From Cyclaneusma minus (taxonomy: Eukaryota > Ascomycota > Leotiomycetes > Marthamycetales > Marthamycetaceae): a stretch of DNA of 64,000 nucleotides. Shown piece after piece: positions 23,509 through 34,447 of the stretch (its first letter is position 1; each line of letters starts with the position of its first letter). A program made the translations under genes and the position numbers. The DNA lies in the NCBI GenBank assembly GCA_037179335.1, contig JAKZHN010000005.1, positions 1-64,000 on the forward strand, written 5' to 3'. The notes beneath the pieces were generated by a model. It saw only the letters and a list, made by a program, of their open reading frames with translations. It did not search any database and was not told the DNA's origin.

Positions 23509-24169
23509 ATGGCCACCAACGGAAACTCCCCAGACCCTGTGACAGATCTTGTACCTGCTGCCAGCCAAGACAACCCGCAAGGCCAGCAACAAGAAGCTGC
23601 CGCCCCCGCGGCCGAACCCAAGCTCCCCACTCGCAAAGATGCCTCGCTCAAAGAATTCATTTCGAAGATGGACGACTATGCGCCCATTGTGAGCCTCGCC
23701 CTGTCCCGACTCGTATTTATGGAGTAACCCGCTAACTCAATCCTCTCAGATTCCCGACGCCGTAACAAACTACTACCTCACTCGCGCCGGTCTGCCACCA
23801 CCTCCACAAACCGACCAGCGCCTGGCGCGCCTCCTGGCCCTCGCAACCCAAAAATTCATCGCCGACATCGCCGCTGATGCCTACCAGTACTCTCGCATCC
23901 GTGCGTCCAACTCCAGCTCTTCCAACAACCCGATGGGTAACCTGGGTGCTGCCGCCGGCTTTCCTATTCCCGGACAGCCGGCGCTGGGCGGACAAGCAGG
24001 TGGGAAGGAGGCGGCTGGACGAGGAGGACCTCTGGGTGTGCAGCGACCCGGTTATGGTGGTGGTGGCCAGGGTGGAAGTCAGAATCGCACGGTTCTTACA
24101 ATGGAAGACCTCGGAATGGCCGTTGGAGAGTATGGTGTGAATGTGAAGAGGGGCGAATTTTACCGTTAA
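23509..24169 (+). CDS. taf10: TFIID/SAGA subunit TAF10
   Basis: 199 aa from exons 23509-23688 and 23750-24169. A low-complexity Gln/Ala/Pro N-terminus is followed by the TAF10 histone-fold core, starting KEFISKMDDYAPIIPDAVTN and running through YYLTRAGL, RLARLLALATQKFIADIAADAYQY, then a Gly-rich insert and the conserved end LTMEDLGMAVGEYGVNVKRGEFYR. That last block is diagnostic. TAF10 is shared between TFIID and SAGA and pairs with TAF3, TAF8 or SPT7 histone folds. The single 61-nt intron sits between the two Ile codons of APII. Confidence 0.95.
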
Positions 24170-24982
24170 GGCGCTATGGGATATGCCAGCAGACAAAATC
24201 ATTTCGTGGAGACTTGCATTTCGATGGCGTTACTGCTCAGATGATTCCCACGGCGTTTGGTAAGGGGATCGGGGATGGTGGCATGGGCCAAGGCATATAC
24301 AGGAGCTTGCAGGCAGAACGATGCTTTGTCTCAAGGATAAAGATTTTTTGAACAATGGGTGTCTGGAGTCTTGAAGTCACCCTAATTAAGAAATAGTTTC
24401 TCCTGTCTTCATCCCGCGGAGGTTGATCATGCCTAGTTGGGGGTCTTTAGGCTGCCCTTTCTTCCCGAGCATTTGCCCTCCTGAGAAATGGTAGGAAAGG
24501 CGGTCTTCAGTTTTGAGAGCCTCGGGCCTCGATTAATGAGTCGGAATACCTACTCTTCATAGTTAGGCAATATTCCTAGTCATCGGGAATTCTCAATCCT
24601 ATTTTCCTTGGGAAATTCTCTGATCATTTGGATTGGGAATACCCTTGATTCAGGTTTATAGGAATATGGTCCTGAACAAACCAATAACAAGCACCTTACA
24701 ATGAATGACATTGAACGGACATTGAACAACAATGAACGTCGGGCGCTCCGAGTGATCACTGATCTCCTATTTAAACCACGCAGTGCTCCCTCTACCCTAT
24801 CACTCTTATTCTCCAGCAGGCCCACTCGGCAATTGTACAGAACTCTACCTTGACGGAAAACGACTTTTGCCAATTGCAGTTTCAATTTTCAACCAGCTAC
24901 AACACAATCCAGTGATCCAGCCCGAAAACCAGGAGAATCTCCTATTCCACGACAACCAGAACCCCCTTCCACACTATCCACC
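24170..24982. other. Intergenic with GGGAAT palindromic repeats
   Basis: 24,570-24,670 carries several imperfect ATTCC-N-GGGAAT units (see the separate repeat entry). CTATTTAAACC at about 24767 is a plausible TATA element for the downstream RING gene. No gene seen. Confidence 0.5.
24574..24668. repeat. Interrupted-palindrome cluster (ATTCC...GGGAAT)
   Basis: Several units in tandem or near-tandem: ATTCCTAGTCATCGGGAAT, a TTTTCCTTGGGAAA copy, ATTTGGATTGGGAAT and a trailing TTATAGGAAT. Same style as the array at 59,538-59,689, but I see no terminal inverted repeats here. Confidence 0.55.
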
Positions 24983-25732
24983 ATGTGCGTCCCAACTCTC
25001 TGGTACGTCTTCCACGACTGTGCCCACCTCTTCGTCACAAAGCGTGAGTCCACCTACCCAGCTTGCACCCGACCACTAATCGAACCCTTCGTGGCCATCA
25101 AAGGTTCTTGCCACAACTGCACAAACAGCGAAGACCTCATCAAAAAGCTCCCAACAATCCCCTGCAGCCGCCAGCCCGGCGCTCCCCACCCCATCCCACG
25201 CGAGAACCAGTTCCAGACATGCGCTCTACAGCTGATCCCACTAGGAATCGACGATCCGAACTCAATTCACCCGATCGCCGTTCAACGCCGCCACCGTCGG
25301 ATACTAATCCAAGAATACCTCGCGCGCGCCGCGCATGCCCTGATGCAGCAACAAGAAATCGCTGACAATGTACCCGACCACCGGCGCGGGTATACCGTTG
25401 GCGATGAGACGGGGTTGACGATGCCTTTGCTGGCCACTGTAAAGGAACCGGAAGCGGGGCCTTGTGCGATCTGTGCGGACGATGATGCGGCGGAGGAAAG
25501 GGTGAGATTGCCGTGCGGACATGTATTTGGGAGACAATGCATTCTGCGCTGGCTGCGGGAGTTGGAGGAGAGGGAGGATCATCCGAGGCCGAGTTGTCCA
25601 AACTGTCGGCGGACGTGGCAGACGGTGTGGGATCTGGGGGATTGGGGGGATGAGTGGGAGGAGGTGTTGGGAGATTGGGGAAAGGCATGGGAGAAAGTGT
25701 GTGATCCGGGATTCATGGCGTTGGGAGGGTGA
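24983..25732 (+). CDS. RING-type zinc finger protein
   Basis: Intronless, 249 aa. The C-terminal RING starts at CAIC (about residue 158), followed by LPCGHVFGRQCILRWL and CPNCRRTW, which fits an E3 ubiquitin ligase. The ligand pattern reads C-x2-C ... C-x-H-x2-G-x2-C ... C-x2-C, so the usual second His/Cys of the central knuckle is Gly. Fungal RING proteins with CGHxFG exist in my memory, so this may be a family variant rather than a defect. The N-terminal half has several Cys (CHNC, CSRQP) but no domain I can name. After the RING comes a Trp/Glu-rich, Gly-rich tail. Substrates unknown. Confidence 0.8.
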   Translation: MCVPTLWYVFHDCAHLFVTKRESTYPACTRPLIEPFVAIKGSCHNCTNSEDLIKKLPTIPCSRQPGAPHPIPRENQFQTCALQLIPLGIDDPNSIHPIAVQRRHRRILIQEYLARAAHALMQQQEIADNVPDHRRGYTVGDETGLTMPLLATVKEPEAGPCAICADDDAAEERVRLPCGHVFGRQCILRWLRELEEREDHPRPSCPNCRRTWQTVWDLGDWGDEWEEVLGDWGKAWEKVCDPGFMALGG

Positions 25733-26473
25733 GGGGGGTGGGGTTCGAGGTGAAGTTGGGGTAGTTGTGAGTTATGACCCCTCGATCCTCAATCATCATA
25801 TCTCACCACCATCCCCTCGACACCACCTCCCCCCTCTCCCCAGCCCGCTTCATGTCCCCCACTTCACCCACATCCCCCTCCCTACTCTCCCCCACCACCT
25901 TCGTCAACCCCCGTTCTCCACCCCAAACCCCTGCCCTCTTCTCCCCTGTATTCCATGGCCTTCCCATCCCCTCCCCGCCTTGTTCGAGCTTGACAGAGCT
26001 TCCTCCTGGCGAGGAGATCTGTCGGCGTAGTGTCTGTTGCTGGATGACGACATTTTCCATATGGAGAGGTAGGTGAGAGGTAAGTGAGAGATAAGTGAGA
26101 GGTTAGTAAGAGGTGAGAGGTAAGTGAGCCCCTGAGGCTACGTATCAAGTCATAAACCGTGTTTTTCTCATACCATGCAAATGCCCCTGTTTTGCCAAAT
26201 GTGAAATGCCTGAGAGACAAGACAGTAGGACGAAAAAGGTCTTTGTAGAGTTTGCGGCCACCAAGTTGTTTAGACTTTCCTCCACTCATACCATGCACAC
26301 ACTGTACCCCATGTCTGATCGAACGCAAAAGAGTGCTTCCCGTGAGCCATCCGGCAGATTTCGTAAACGTACAGGTGTATTGTACAATAGTAACGGTGCC
26401 AACCCCTTGCAATGCAGACGCCATAACGCCTTGTATATATCCTTTTCCTCGCGCAAAGTCCCGAAGTCTCAAA
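25733..26473. other. Intergenic, polypyrimidine stretch
   Basis: 25,795-25,980 is a strongly C/T-rich run; 26,064-26,130 is a GAGAGGTAAGT-type simple repeat. Convergent 3' regions; no gene supported. Confidence 0.5.
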
Positions 26474-26949
26474 CTACTTGTTCTTACTCGCCTTGTACGA
26501 GAAGCGCGCCCGTGTGCTGTTACCAAAATGTCAGCAACTTTCCCAGTTAAAGCCCCTCGCAAGAATGGTTGGACGTACATAGAGAACTCCCCCAGCTTAT
26601 GTCCCACCATGTCCTCGGTAATGGTCACGTCGTTGTACACCTTTCCATTGTGTACCATGAACTTGAGCCCCACGAAATTGGGCAGGATGGTGGCAGAGCG
26701 GGCTTGGGTTATGATGGGTTGCTGTTTCTCGCCTGGCTTGGCGCGGATGATTGGGAGTCTGCCGGGTCATCGAACATTAGCATGCTGTATGAGAGTCGGG
26801 AGAAAAGCGCAGGGACCTTACGGTACAATGTTGGGGCCTGGGAGAGAAGTCGTCAGTTTGATCGGCTCGTGTTTCATTGGATGTGAATGGGGGAAGAGAT
26901 CCTCACCTTTCCAGACCGAGCGCTTGCATAGCGCACGAGTGGGGAACAT
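26474..26949 (-). CDS. rsm19: Mitochondrial ribosomal protein uS19m
   Basis: 93 aa assembled from four exons (26907-26949, 26822-26837, 26579-26758, 26474-26516; 282 nt). The joined protein reads like yeast Rsm19: a short basic N-terminus (MFPTRALCKRSVWKGPNIV), PLPIIRAKPGEKQQ, ATILPNFVGLKF, the S19 signature VHNGKVYNDVTITEDMVGHKLGEF, and a short basic RFSYKASKNK end. It is the small-subunit head protein of the mitoribosome; the cytosolic homologue differs (GHYLGEF type). Exon 2 is a 16-nt microexon that completes Gly and leaves a split Pro codon; without it the frame breaks. Confidence 0.93.
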
Positions 26950-27200
26950 TTCGTCCAAGGAGAGCTTGTCCTGCCGGCTTGGAAGTCTGCGGTTTTTCGA
27001 GGTGGTGGAAAATTGGTCGGCTTCACGATAGCTTCAAATGTCGGGTATGTCCGAGCTTGGCATTGCTTTGGTGCCTTAATGCCTTACGAGACATCAACGA
27101 TTTTCGATGTCAAGGCATGACCAGGCGATGGTCAGATCATAGACGCAGCACCGTGGTGGTTATAAAGGTTACTTATACCCACAAAGGTTTCTGTCGAGAA

Positions 27201-27208
27201 TATATAAG
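27201..27208 (+). promoter_or_regulatory. Putative TATA box TATATAAG
   Basis: A good TATA element about 30 bp before a CT/CAAC-rich leader-like stretch at 27,235-27,300. It suggests a transcript reading rightwards into 27.4-28.2 kb. Confidence 0.45.
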
Positions 27209-27378
27209 AGCGCAGAAATTCTCGACATCCGAAGTTGTTCTCGACTTTCGCTGCTTTTACCACCATCAACACCACCATCAACACCACCAAAGTGTTCCAT
27301 CTCGCGACGACTTCTCGCCCACGATACCCCATATCCCCGGCCCCGCAAGCATCCACGCAAAGTCCCATCGCCTACGCC

Positions 27379-28194
27379 ATGGCAGCCACCCTCGAACTTT
27401 CCCATCGACCATCTCAGCGTCGACGCCGACCCCGCACCATGGACCCATGTCACCATGTCGCCCAGCGGGGAGCGTTTAGCGTATTCGAGACAGACATCAT
27501 ACCTTGAATCTCTAGCCTTTCCCCCGCAATACTCAATTGAGAGTTTGAGAGGTGGAGATGGACTCGTGAGCAGGCCCCGAGTCAGTTTCCCACAGAGTCC
27601 ATCGACCTCTGGCTTCAACGTTTCGACAGGATGGTCTTAGTTCGGAAGCCCCCTCAACTATTCACAGGCTCCTCGATCGAGCGGATGGGCTAGCGAAGGA
27701 ATCCTTCAATCCGGTTCTGCTACTAGCAGGGACTTCGCTATGTTTCACGTGGAACGCTGGTCCCTGAAGTCTCTGGCCGGCCTCCTTGTCCTTGCCCTTG
27801 TACAGGTAGGGCTACTCCACAGGAACGAATTGCTAGTGACGGACACTACCCCGGATTTTCCAAACCTGGCTTCTCCACTATTTCATTGTTTTATATTTTG
27901 TTTCCCAACAATAGAGGTGGACTCTTGCGGAACCCGGCCGCACCCATGCATCTGCCCTCGCGTCGAACCGATGATCCTCGGCCACCGGCGGGATTCGGCA
28001 TGGCCCTCCCGGACGAGCATACCATCAACACGCCATGTTCAAAAACAGTCATGGCAGATGTCACACCAGAAGAGGCTTCGAACAAGCTCTGTACTAAAGT
28101 GTGGGGTACATGCCTAGCTTTGATGCCAATTTTCTTTTTACTCCAACTCTTCTTTTACTTTTTACCCAAATACTTGGAACTGAGTAGTAAGTGA
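27379..28194 (+). CDS. Possible spliced small membrane-anchored protein, structure unresolved
   Basis: A candidate gene I cannot splice with certainty. Downstream of a TATA box lie an ATG in CACCATGTCGCCC (27455) opening MSPSGERLAYSRQ; a GTGAGC donor near 27566; an open stretch from 27633; and a good acceptor (pyrimidine-rich, CAACAATAG) at 27914. After the acceptor the frame runs GGLLRNPAAP ... MADVTPEEASNKL, then a strong hydrophobic segment LMPIFFLLQLFFYFLP and a short KYLELSSK end. That last exon (27915-28194) is the best-supported part and suggests a tail-anchored or small single-pass protein. No family recognised. Several short competing frames exist, so treat the exon structure as open. 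Confidence 0.3.
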
Positions 28195-28721
28195 GAAACG
28201 AGCTCTTCAGACTCTGTGCTAGATGTGTTTGTTCAATTTGTGCTGAGTCGCCCCTACAACGTCGTTGGTCAATTCCAACGTGGTACTACTTAAGACTCCA
28301 AGTTCAAGCCATGCCACGCAGAGAAACAGCGCTTAAAGCATGTAGTATACGAGTGGCAGGGGCTGTACGGGCCAACGGATCCCGGCCAACTTTAATTCAT
28401 TTATTGATGGTGAAGATCCAGCCTCAACCATACATCTGCAGGCTTGGCTGGTTTTGATCCACAGATCTCATCATGCATGATGTGACTGTGGTGAGGGGTC
28501 TCGGGGCAGGGCGGCTGGCGGGCTTTGAGGCAGGTTAGCCGCAACTGCCAACAGTGAAGTTCTCTCGTCGTGTAAGTATAAGATCCTGTACTTTGCCTCT
28601 CTGTTCCTTCCTTTCGACTCATTCTCCATTCAATCTACAACAATCACTCAATCACTCAATCACAACTACAACAACTACAACTACTACTCAACCACCTCCA
28701 ATCAACACAGAAACACACACA

Positions 28722-29832
28722 ATGTCTCCCAGCATCCCAACAGAGCAATGGGCGCAGGTCGTCGAGAAGACCGGTGGTCGTACGTACCCAATTGACTCTT
28801 TCTCGGGAATTTGGAGCTGACCTTCATCTAGCCGTTGTCTACAAGAAGATTCCCGTTCACAAGCCAGGTCCAGATGAGGTTCTCGTCAACGTGAAGTTCT
28901 CTGGTGTCTGCCACACGGACTTGCACGCTGTCAACGGTGACTGGCCTCTTGCCACCAAGCTTCCCCTTGTTGGTGGCCACGAAGGTGCTGGTGTCGTTGT
29001 CGCCAGGGGTGATCTTGTCCAGGACATTGAGATCGGTGACTACGCTGGTATCAAGTGGATCAACGGAACCTGCTTAGCTTGCGACTTCTGTCAACAATCA
29101 GATGAGCCTCTTTGCGCCAAGGCTCTGCTCTCAGGTTACACTGTCGACGGTTCTTTCCAACAATACGCCATCGCCAAGGCCGCACACGTTGCCCGCATTC
29201 CCAAGGAGTGTGATCTCGAGGCTATCGCCCCCGTTCTCTGCGCTGGTATCACCGTCTACAAGGGTCTCAAGGAGTCTGGTGCTCGCCCTGGTCAGACTGT
29301 CGCCATCGTCGGTGCAGGAGGAGGATTGGGCTCAATGGCTTGCCAGTACGCCAAGGCTATGGGTCTCAAGGTCATTGCCATCGACACTGGCGATGACAAG
29401 AAGAAGTTAACCGCAGAGCTGGGCGCTGAACACTTTGTCGACTTCGCCAAGAGCAGCAACGTGGTTGGTGACGTGAAGGCCGCTACCGAGGACGGTCTCG
29501 GACCCCACGCCGTCATCCTGGTTGCCGTCAACGAGAAGCCCTTCCAGCAAGCAGCCGAGTACGTCCGTCCCCGCGGAACCGTCGTTGCCATCGGTCTCCC
29601 GGCCGGCGCCTACCTCCGCGCTCCCGTCTTTGAGTCGGTCATCAAGATGATCACCATCAAGGGATCATACGTTGGTAACCGCAAGGACTCGTCTGAGGCC
29701 ATTGACTTCTTCCGCCGTGGCCTGATCAAGGCTCCCTTCAAGACTGTTGGTTTGAGTGAGCTGCAGATGGTGTACGACTTGATGCACGAGGGCAAGATTG
29801 CCGGTCGCTACGTTGTCGACACCAGCAGATAA
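28722..29832 (+). CDS. adh1: Zinc-dependent alcohol dehydrogenase (ADH1 type)
   Basis: 352 aa from exons 28722-28779 and 28832-29832 (1059 nt), matching fungal ADH1 length. It interconverts acetaldehyde and ethanol with NAD(H), probably in the cytosol: no targeting extension is visible. The catalytic zinc site is in GVCHTDLHAVNGDWP and GGHEGAGVVV; the structural zinc Cys cluster is in CLACDFCQQSDEPLC; the NAD Rossmann motif is VGAGGGLGSMACQYAKAMG. The single short intron splits a Pro codon. The leader before the ATG is rich in CAACTACAA units, a feature of strongly expressed fungal genes. Confidence 0.95.
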
Positions 29833-32461
29833 GGGAATTGTGATCGAGATCGAAAAGGTGGCGGTGTTCTCGGTTTTGGGACGCAGGTTTCGATGGAGCT
29901 CAGTGGGGCGACGTTGATTTAGCTATGGGGTACATAGTCGGGAATTCGGTCAATTGAAGCATCATCTTGAAAACATGGAAAAGTCCACTTCAATCTGCTG
30001 ATCTCGTTGCAAAATCCAGCTCCCGTTTCCAATTCCGTGGCATGTTCATGGTTCATCCGAGATAACGCAGACCTCAAGTGGAGCCCAACATGAAGCAGTG
30101 TGGCGTTCCGATCTCCGGCTCGCAATCCCTGTGCTCATCTCCCAGTCTCTACAAGCATCTCACTTCTCTTACGACAGAAAAGCCATCACAGCCTATATCT
30201 TCTCAATATTATGTCTCTTCCAGCACGGCTGATGTTGTGCATCTGCAGCATCATCTCACAGCCCACTTATCGTGACGTAACAAAAGCGGTGATTGCATCC
30301 GCATCAGCCGGGTTCCGAAAACCTCACGATCCCTCGTGATCCGGTGCGCACAGAACAACAGAAAAGGGGTGCATCCATCAGTTAACTATTCTAGGTCCAA
30401 GCGGACTCGTGAGTGCTCCACAATTCTTGGCTACCCCGGACCCACTCGTCGTGTCGAAAGCGGGGATCAGCCCAGGTGAAAGTCTGGGGAAATTGTGGAG
30501 AAGTGTGCAGATATGCCAACGTCCATGAACTGTGGAATCCAGCAGCAATGCTTTGATGTTGCGGAGACAATCCGTGTGTGAATGCTTTGAAGCAAGTGCT
30601 GCATGCTTGATCGCACATGAAGAAGGCATGGAGGCGATGGCTGGACAGCTGACTACTTGAAACAACGGCAAGGAGAAGCGGCATCGAACACGTTTTCAGG
30701 TTTATTTGACGGAGCTGAGCAAAGTGCATCTAGTGACCATGCACTTCTTCGCCCTCTGATCGCATTCTGCAGCTTTTGCTTCTTCTTAATGTCCACCACA
30801 TATGCCGCTGCTGCGAACTGAATTGGGTTTCGAATTTCGAGACAAGATCCGGAATGTTCCTGGTATCATCACTGGCACTCTCGGTTTCATACTAATCATA
30901 CTATCATACAAACTTAGCCCTGACCTAGCGATGGTCTGGGAAAACCATGGAGTACATCTGTTTCAAGAAAGCTGCCCGATCATCATTGGTCAATTCAACC
31001 CGTCAGATCCAAAAACAACCTCCTCACGGCGGATTCTCATGTGCATTGTTATCGCAAACACGGGCCCTCCCCGAAGTCTCAAGTTCCGAGTCTCCCGCCT
31101 GCAGACGATCTGGAACCTTCAAGTCGCGGGAAGTTCAAGTCTGCCAAGTCGTCCCGTCCCATAATACAAGCTCAACACCGCGCAGCGCAGATCATTCCAA
31201 TCTTTGGGCTTTAGCCTCTGCTGATCGATAGAGACTATTCGAATTTCCCACAAGTCGATTACAGTCCCTGGTTGGTGAGTGGGAAAGAGCGTGGCGTTGA
31301 AGCTTCGAAGGACCAGCCCCAATCCGTGCGCATCTCCGTCGCACGGTCGATCAACCGCTGACCGTTGGCTCTTGGGTGAAAGTATAGTAAGCCGCACTAA
31401 CCTTAAATGATTGTCTTGGGTTTGCGGGGTGAAAGAAGTGGGTGTACTGGTGGAGAGAAACCCGCGAGTGCCGTCCAAATAGCGAGGTGTGTTTTGTAAG
31501 GGCGCTGACGGCGCAAGGCAGAAGGGGAGTGCATACATGTACCAGATAGTTAGAATCAATTCTGTCCTTCGGGACCCGGCTGTTTTCACCATTGCTCTTC
31601 ATGTTTGTCCGTAAAGTATTTCGTTTGAGTGACGGGAAACACCTCGAATGATGAGGAGCTGTTTAACCGGTCGAGAATAGAGATGTTCTAAGTGATTGGA
31701 AAGCCGCAAGCTGCCAAATGTGGTACCGAACTGTTGTTGTCTACGGCTAAACTTGCATGCGAGCTTCTAGCTCATGCTGTACACCAACTTCTTGCGTACC
31801 CGCGGAGCTTGCTGAGAGCTTGCTTCGAGCCTCGAGGTTGCATCCTAGCAAGGCACGGCATGACAGCGCGACACAGGCATTGGCGGACCCAGGACTTCGA
31901 TGCTCTCCTTCTAGCCCCGGGGCTTGGGAACCTTCTCGTAATTCCCATCCCCAAAAGCAAACACTACACAAACCAGTCTTCTACATCTGTCTTTACTAAA
32001 CCTTTTCAATTTTCCCCAATAGTTTGTACAGCTCCTGACGACTCCGATCGTTTCAACAGCTGAATACTCATTTACACAGTAACATTGCTATTCGCTAGTC
32101 GTAGTTCTCGACCGAAATAGTGGCGTCCGGGGAAGGATTTAACGGACCAACGGTGGCTAACGAGTAACGAATTTCCACTCCGAAGATTCTTTTTATACGG
32201 TGAACCACATACGTACCTTAGCTTCCCGGACTCACGGTCACCGGACCACTCAACTCGCCTCCCCTGCAATCTAGCTTTCAGTCCTATGCCCATGCCCAGG
32301 TACAGCAAGATCTGACATATAAGCCTGTGTTCCCGGTCGATTGCTTGATGATAACACTCTTCCGTCCCACAGTCCATCTAACTCTCACACACCAACGACT
32401 GACATCGCGACGAAGCACTCGAACTGAAATCTAACTAAAACAATTCGGAAGGACGTGAAAG
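29833..32461. other. Long intergenic region, no gene seen
   Basis: 2.6 kb between adh1 and the aquaporin. Frames up to about 157 codons occur on both strands, but they overlap each other, lack recognisable domains and have no credible splice partners. No repeat or RNA gene recognised. It may contain long 5' regulatory DNA for the aquaporin or an undetected non-coding transcript. Confidence 0.45.
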
Positions 32462-33889
32462 ATGGCGCCTTCACACGACGAGCATGCCGGCCAGCGGGAC
32501 TTGCACCGTCTGGGAACCCACGATATGGAAATCGGTGTCACTGATGCCCTTCAACGGCACGTCACTCGCCATGTCGTTGCGCCCAGGCCCGTGTCCCAAC
32601 GCAAGCTAGACTTTGAGCATTCGCGGCCAAGGCTTCTTCGAGAAATGGCCGCTGAGGCTATGGGAGTGTTCTTCTATGTGTAAGTTTAGTAGTCACCGTC
32701 GAGCAAGTCAAGTCATTTTGGACTGAGGAAGGGATAAGAAAATTCTGTATGATGGATGCTGATAGAGTGTGGTTTGCAGATATGCCGGTGTTGCTTCTCA
32801 AGCTTCTTTCTTCCTGAGTGGTACTACGCAGCCGGTGTACGGAACGATTTTCTCCATTGGCTGGGCCTATGCTATGGGTATTGCATTTGCAATTATCACC
32901 TGTGCCAAGACTTCAGGAGGTGAGTTCGTCGAATTTTGTTAGGAGAAGCTAGCAGAAACAGAAAGACTAACCACCTACCATCTAGGCCACTTCAACCCAG
33001 CAATCACTCTATGTTTGGCATTCTGGCAGGGATTCCCATGGAAGAAAGGTATGTTTTTCAACACTCCCGACTGGATTGCTGGATCCAGAGAAGGGAAATA
33101 GAAAGCTGACCTAGACAATGTAAAAAGTGCCCTTTTACATATTTGCGCAGGTCTTTGGATCCTTTTTGGCCGGCTTGGTGGTTGTGGGCCAGTACCACCC
33201 GCAGCTGACGGCACTGGCCGACAAGTACATTGGACTAGGCCTGAGTCCCAACAACGCAGGAGGAGCGGGAGCGGTCTTGTGCTCTTTTCCGCTTCCCAAT
33301 CAGACAAACTATGGATATCTGTTCTTGATAGAGTTTTTTGTCTGCACCTTCATCGTAAGTTCCAAGAAAGTCTCGTCAAAAGCTGGTCGGTAAACTAATG
33401 GTATTCAGGGTATTGTCATCTGGGCCGTTATTGATCCCACCAACCCGTTCATCTCGCCAGCTTCCGCGCCTTTCGCTATCGGCCTAGGATACGGTGTTAT
33501 GGTTTGGGGTTTCGGTACATCATCTCCTCTCTCTCTTTGATGTAATGAAACTTGAGCTAACTTACTGGATTGCAGCTGACGTGACGATCTCAACCAACTT
33601 GGCTCGTGATTTAGGTACGCGAATCGTGGCTGCTATCTTTTATGGTGGCGATGCGTTTGGCAAATACTCAGCAATTGCTATCCTGGTCAACCTCCCGGCA
33701 ACTTTCTTTGCAACCGCTGTCTACGAGCTTATTCATCGAGATTCCTTGGCCGTTATTGCCAAGGGCCATGGTTCGCACGAGGGTGGCGAGGAAGGACTTA
33801 TGAAGCATTTGACAAAGACGGGTACAATGGATGGAGGAGCGCTGACGAGCTATGAGCGTCACGGGGTGAAGGACGAAGGCATCGTTTGA
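32462..33889 (+). CDS. Aquaglyceroporin-like MIP channel
   Basis: 355 aa from six exons (32462-32679, 32780-32919, 32986-33048, 33128-33354, 33409-33514, 33576-33889; 1068 nt). A 65-residue hydrophilic N-terminus precedes six membrane segments and two half-helix loops. Loop B has the canonical NPA in GGHFNPAITLCLAF. Loop E reads STNLARDLGTR, so the second NPA is Asn-Leu-Ala; the Arg and Asp that follow (ARDLG, with the glycerol-channel Asp) are kept. This favours a glycerol or other small-solute channel over a strict water channel. Fungal MIPs often vary the loop E motif. The C-terminal tail is acidic and probably cytosolic. All five introns are small and phase-consistent. Confidence 0.92.
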
Positions 33890-34447
33890 GAGAAGTGCAT
33901 TAATCAGTGATGAACAATCCTAGAGGATATCGCGAGATAAGGAGAATGTTCAGAGCAAAATGGCGAGAGAGCACTTATACCCCTCTGTTGAGGATACGGC
34001 GTATGCAATATGAAGTAATGTCTATTGGCTTCTTTTTTCAGACTCCACGTTGTACGACTTTTCATACTTGCCTACTGAACATGAACAGTATGATGGAGCA
34101 CTTGCCAGCCCATATGACATATGCTTAATCCAATAACTAGGATGCAGACATTGGCCAGTAAGCATCACTGGAGACCGACCAAATAGCTGAAACCTAGCCA
34201 GCTTTCAGAAACAGTGCTAGTACTTAACCTTGGACCAGCGCGAGGTCAGCCACGAACCTTGGCGGGAATAGTTCTGCGCCGGCACGTGATCGCTTACCTC
34301 ATTTCGCGCTATCGCACTCTGGGCTAGCGCATCGCACAACGCCAAAGTCTCTCTTGCGAAACTCTGCCATCTTTTCCTTCTCAGCCAGCGACGACCAACG
34401 ACAACCTCACGACCCATCCACCCGCAGTCATCGCCCAATCCGCCACC
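33890..34447. other. Intergenic, rpl26 promoter side
   Basis: The last 150 bp before the rpl26 ATG are pyrimidine-rich with CCAACGACAACC blocks, as expected for a ribosomal protein leader. No gene. Confidence 0.4.

Noticed and set aside
29833..32461. Frames of 100-157 codons on both strands
   Set aside because: Mutually overlapping, no domains or convincing introns.
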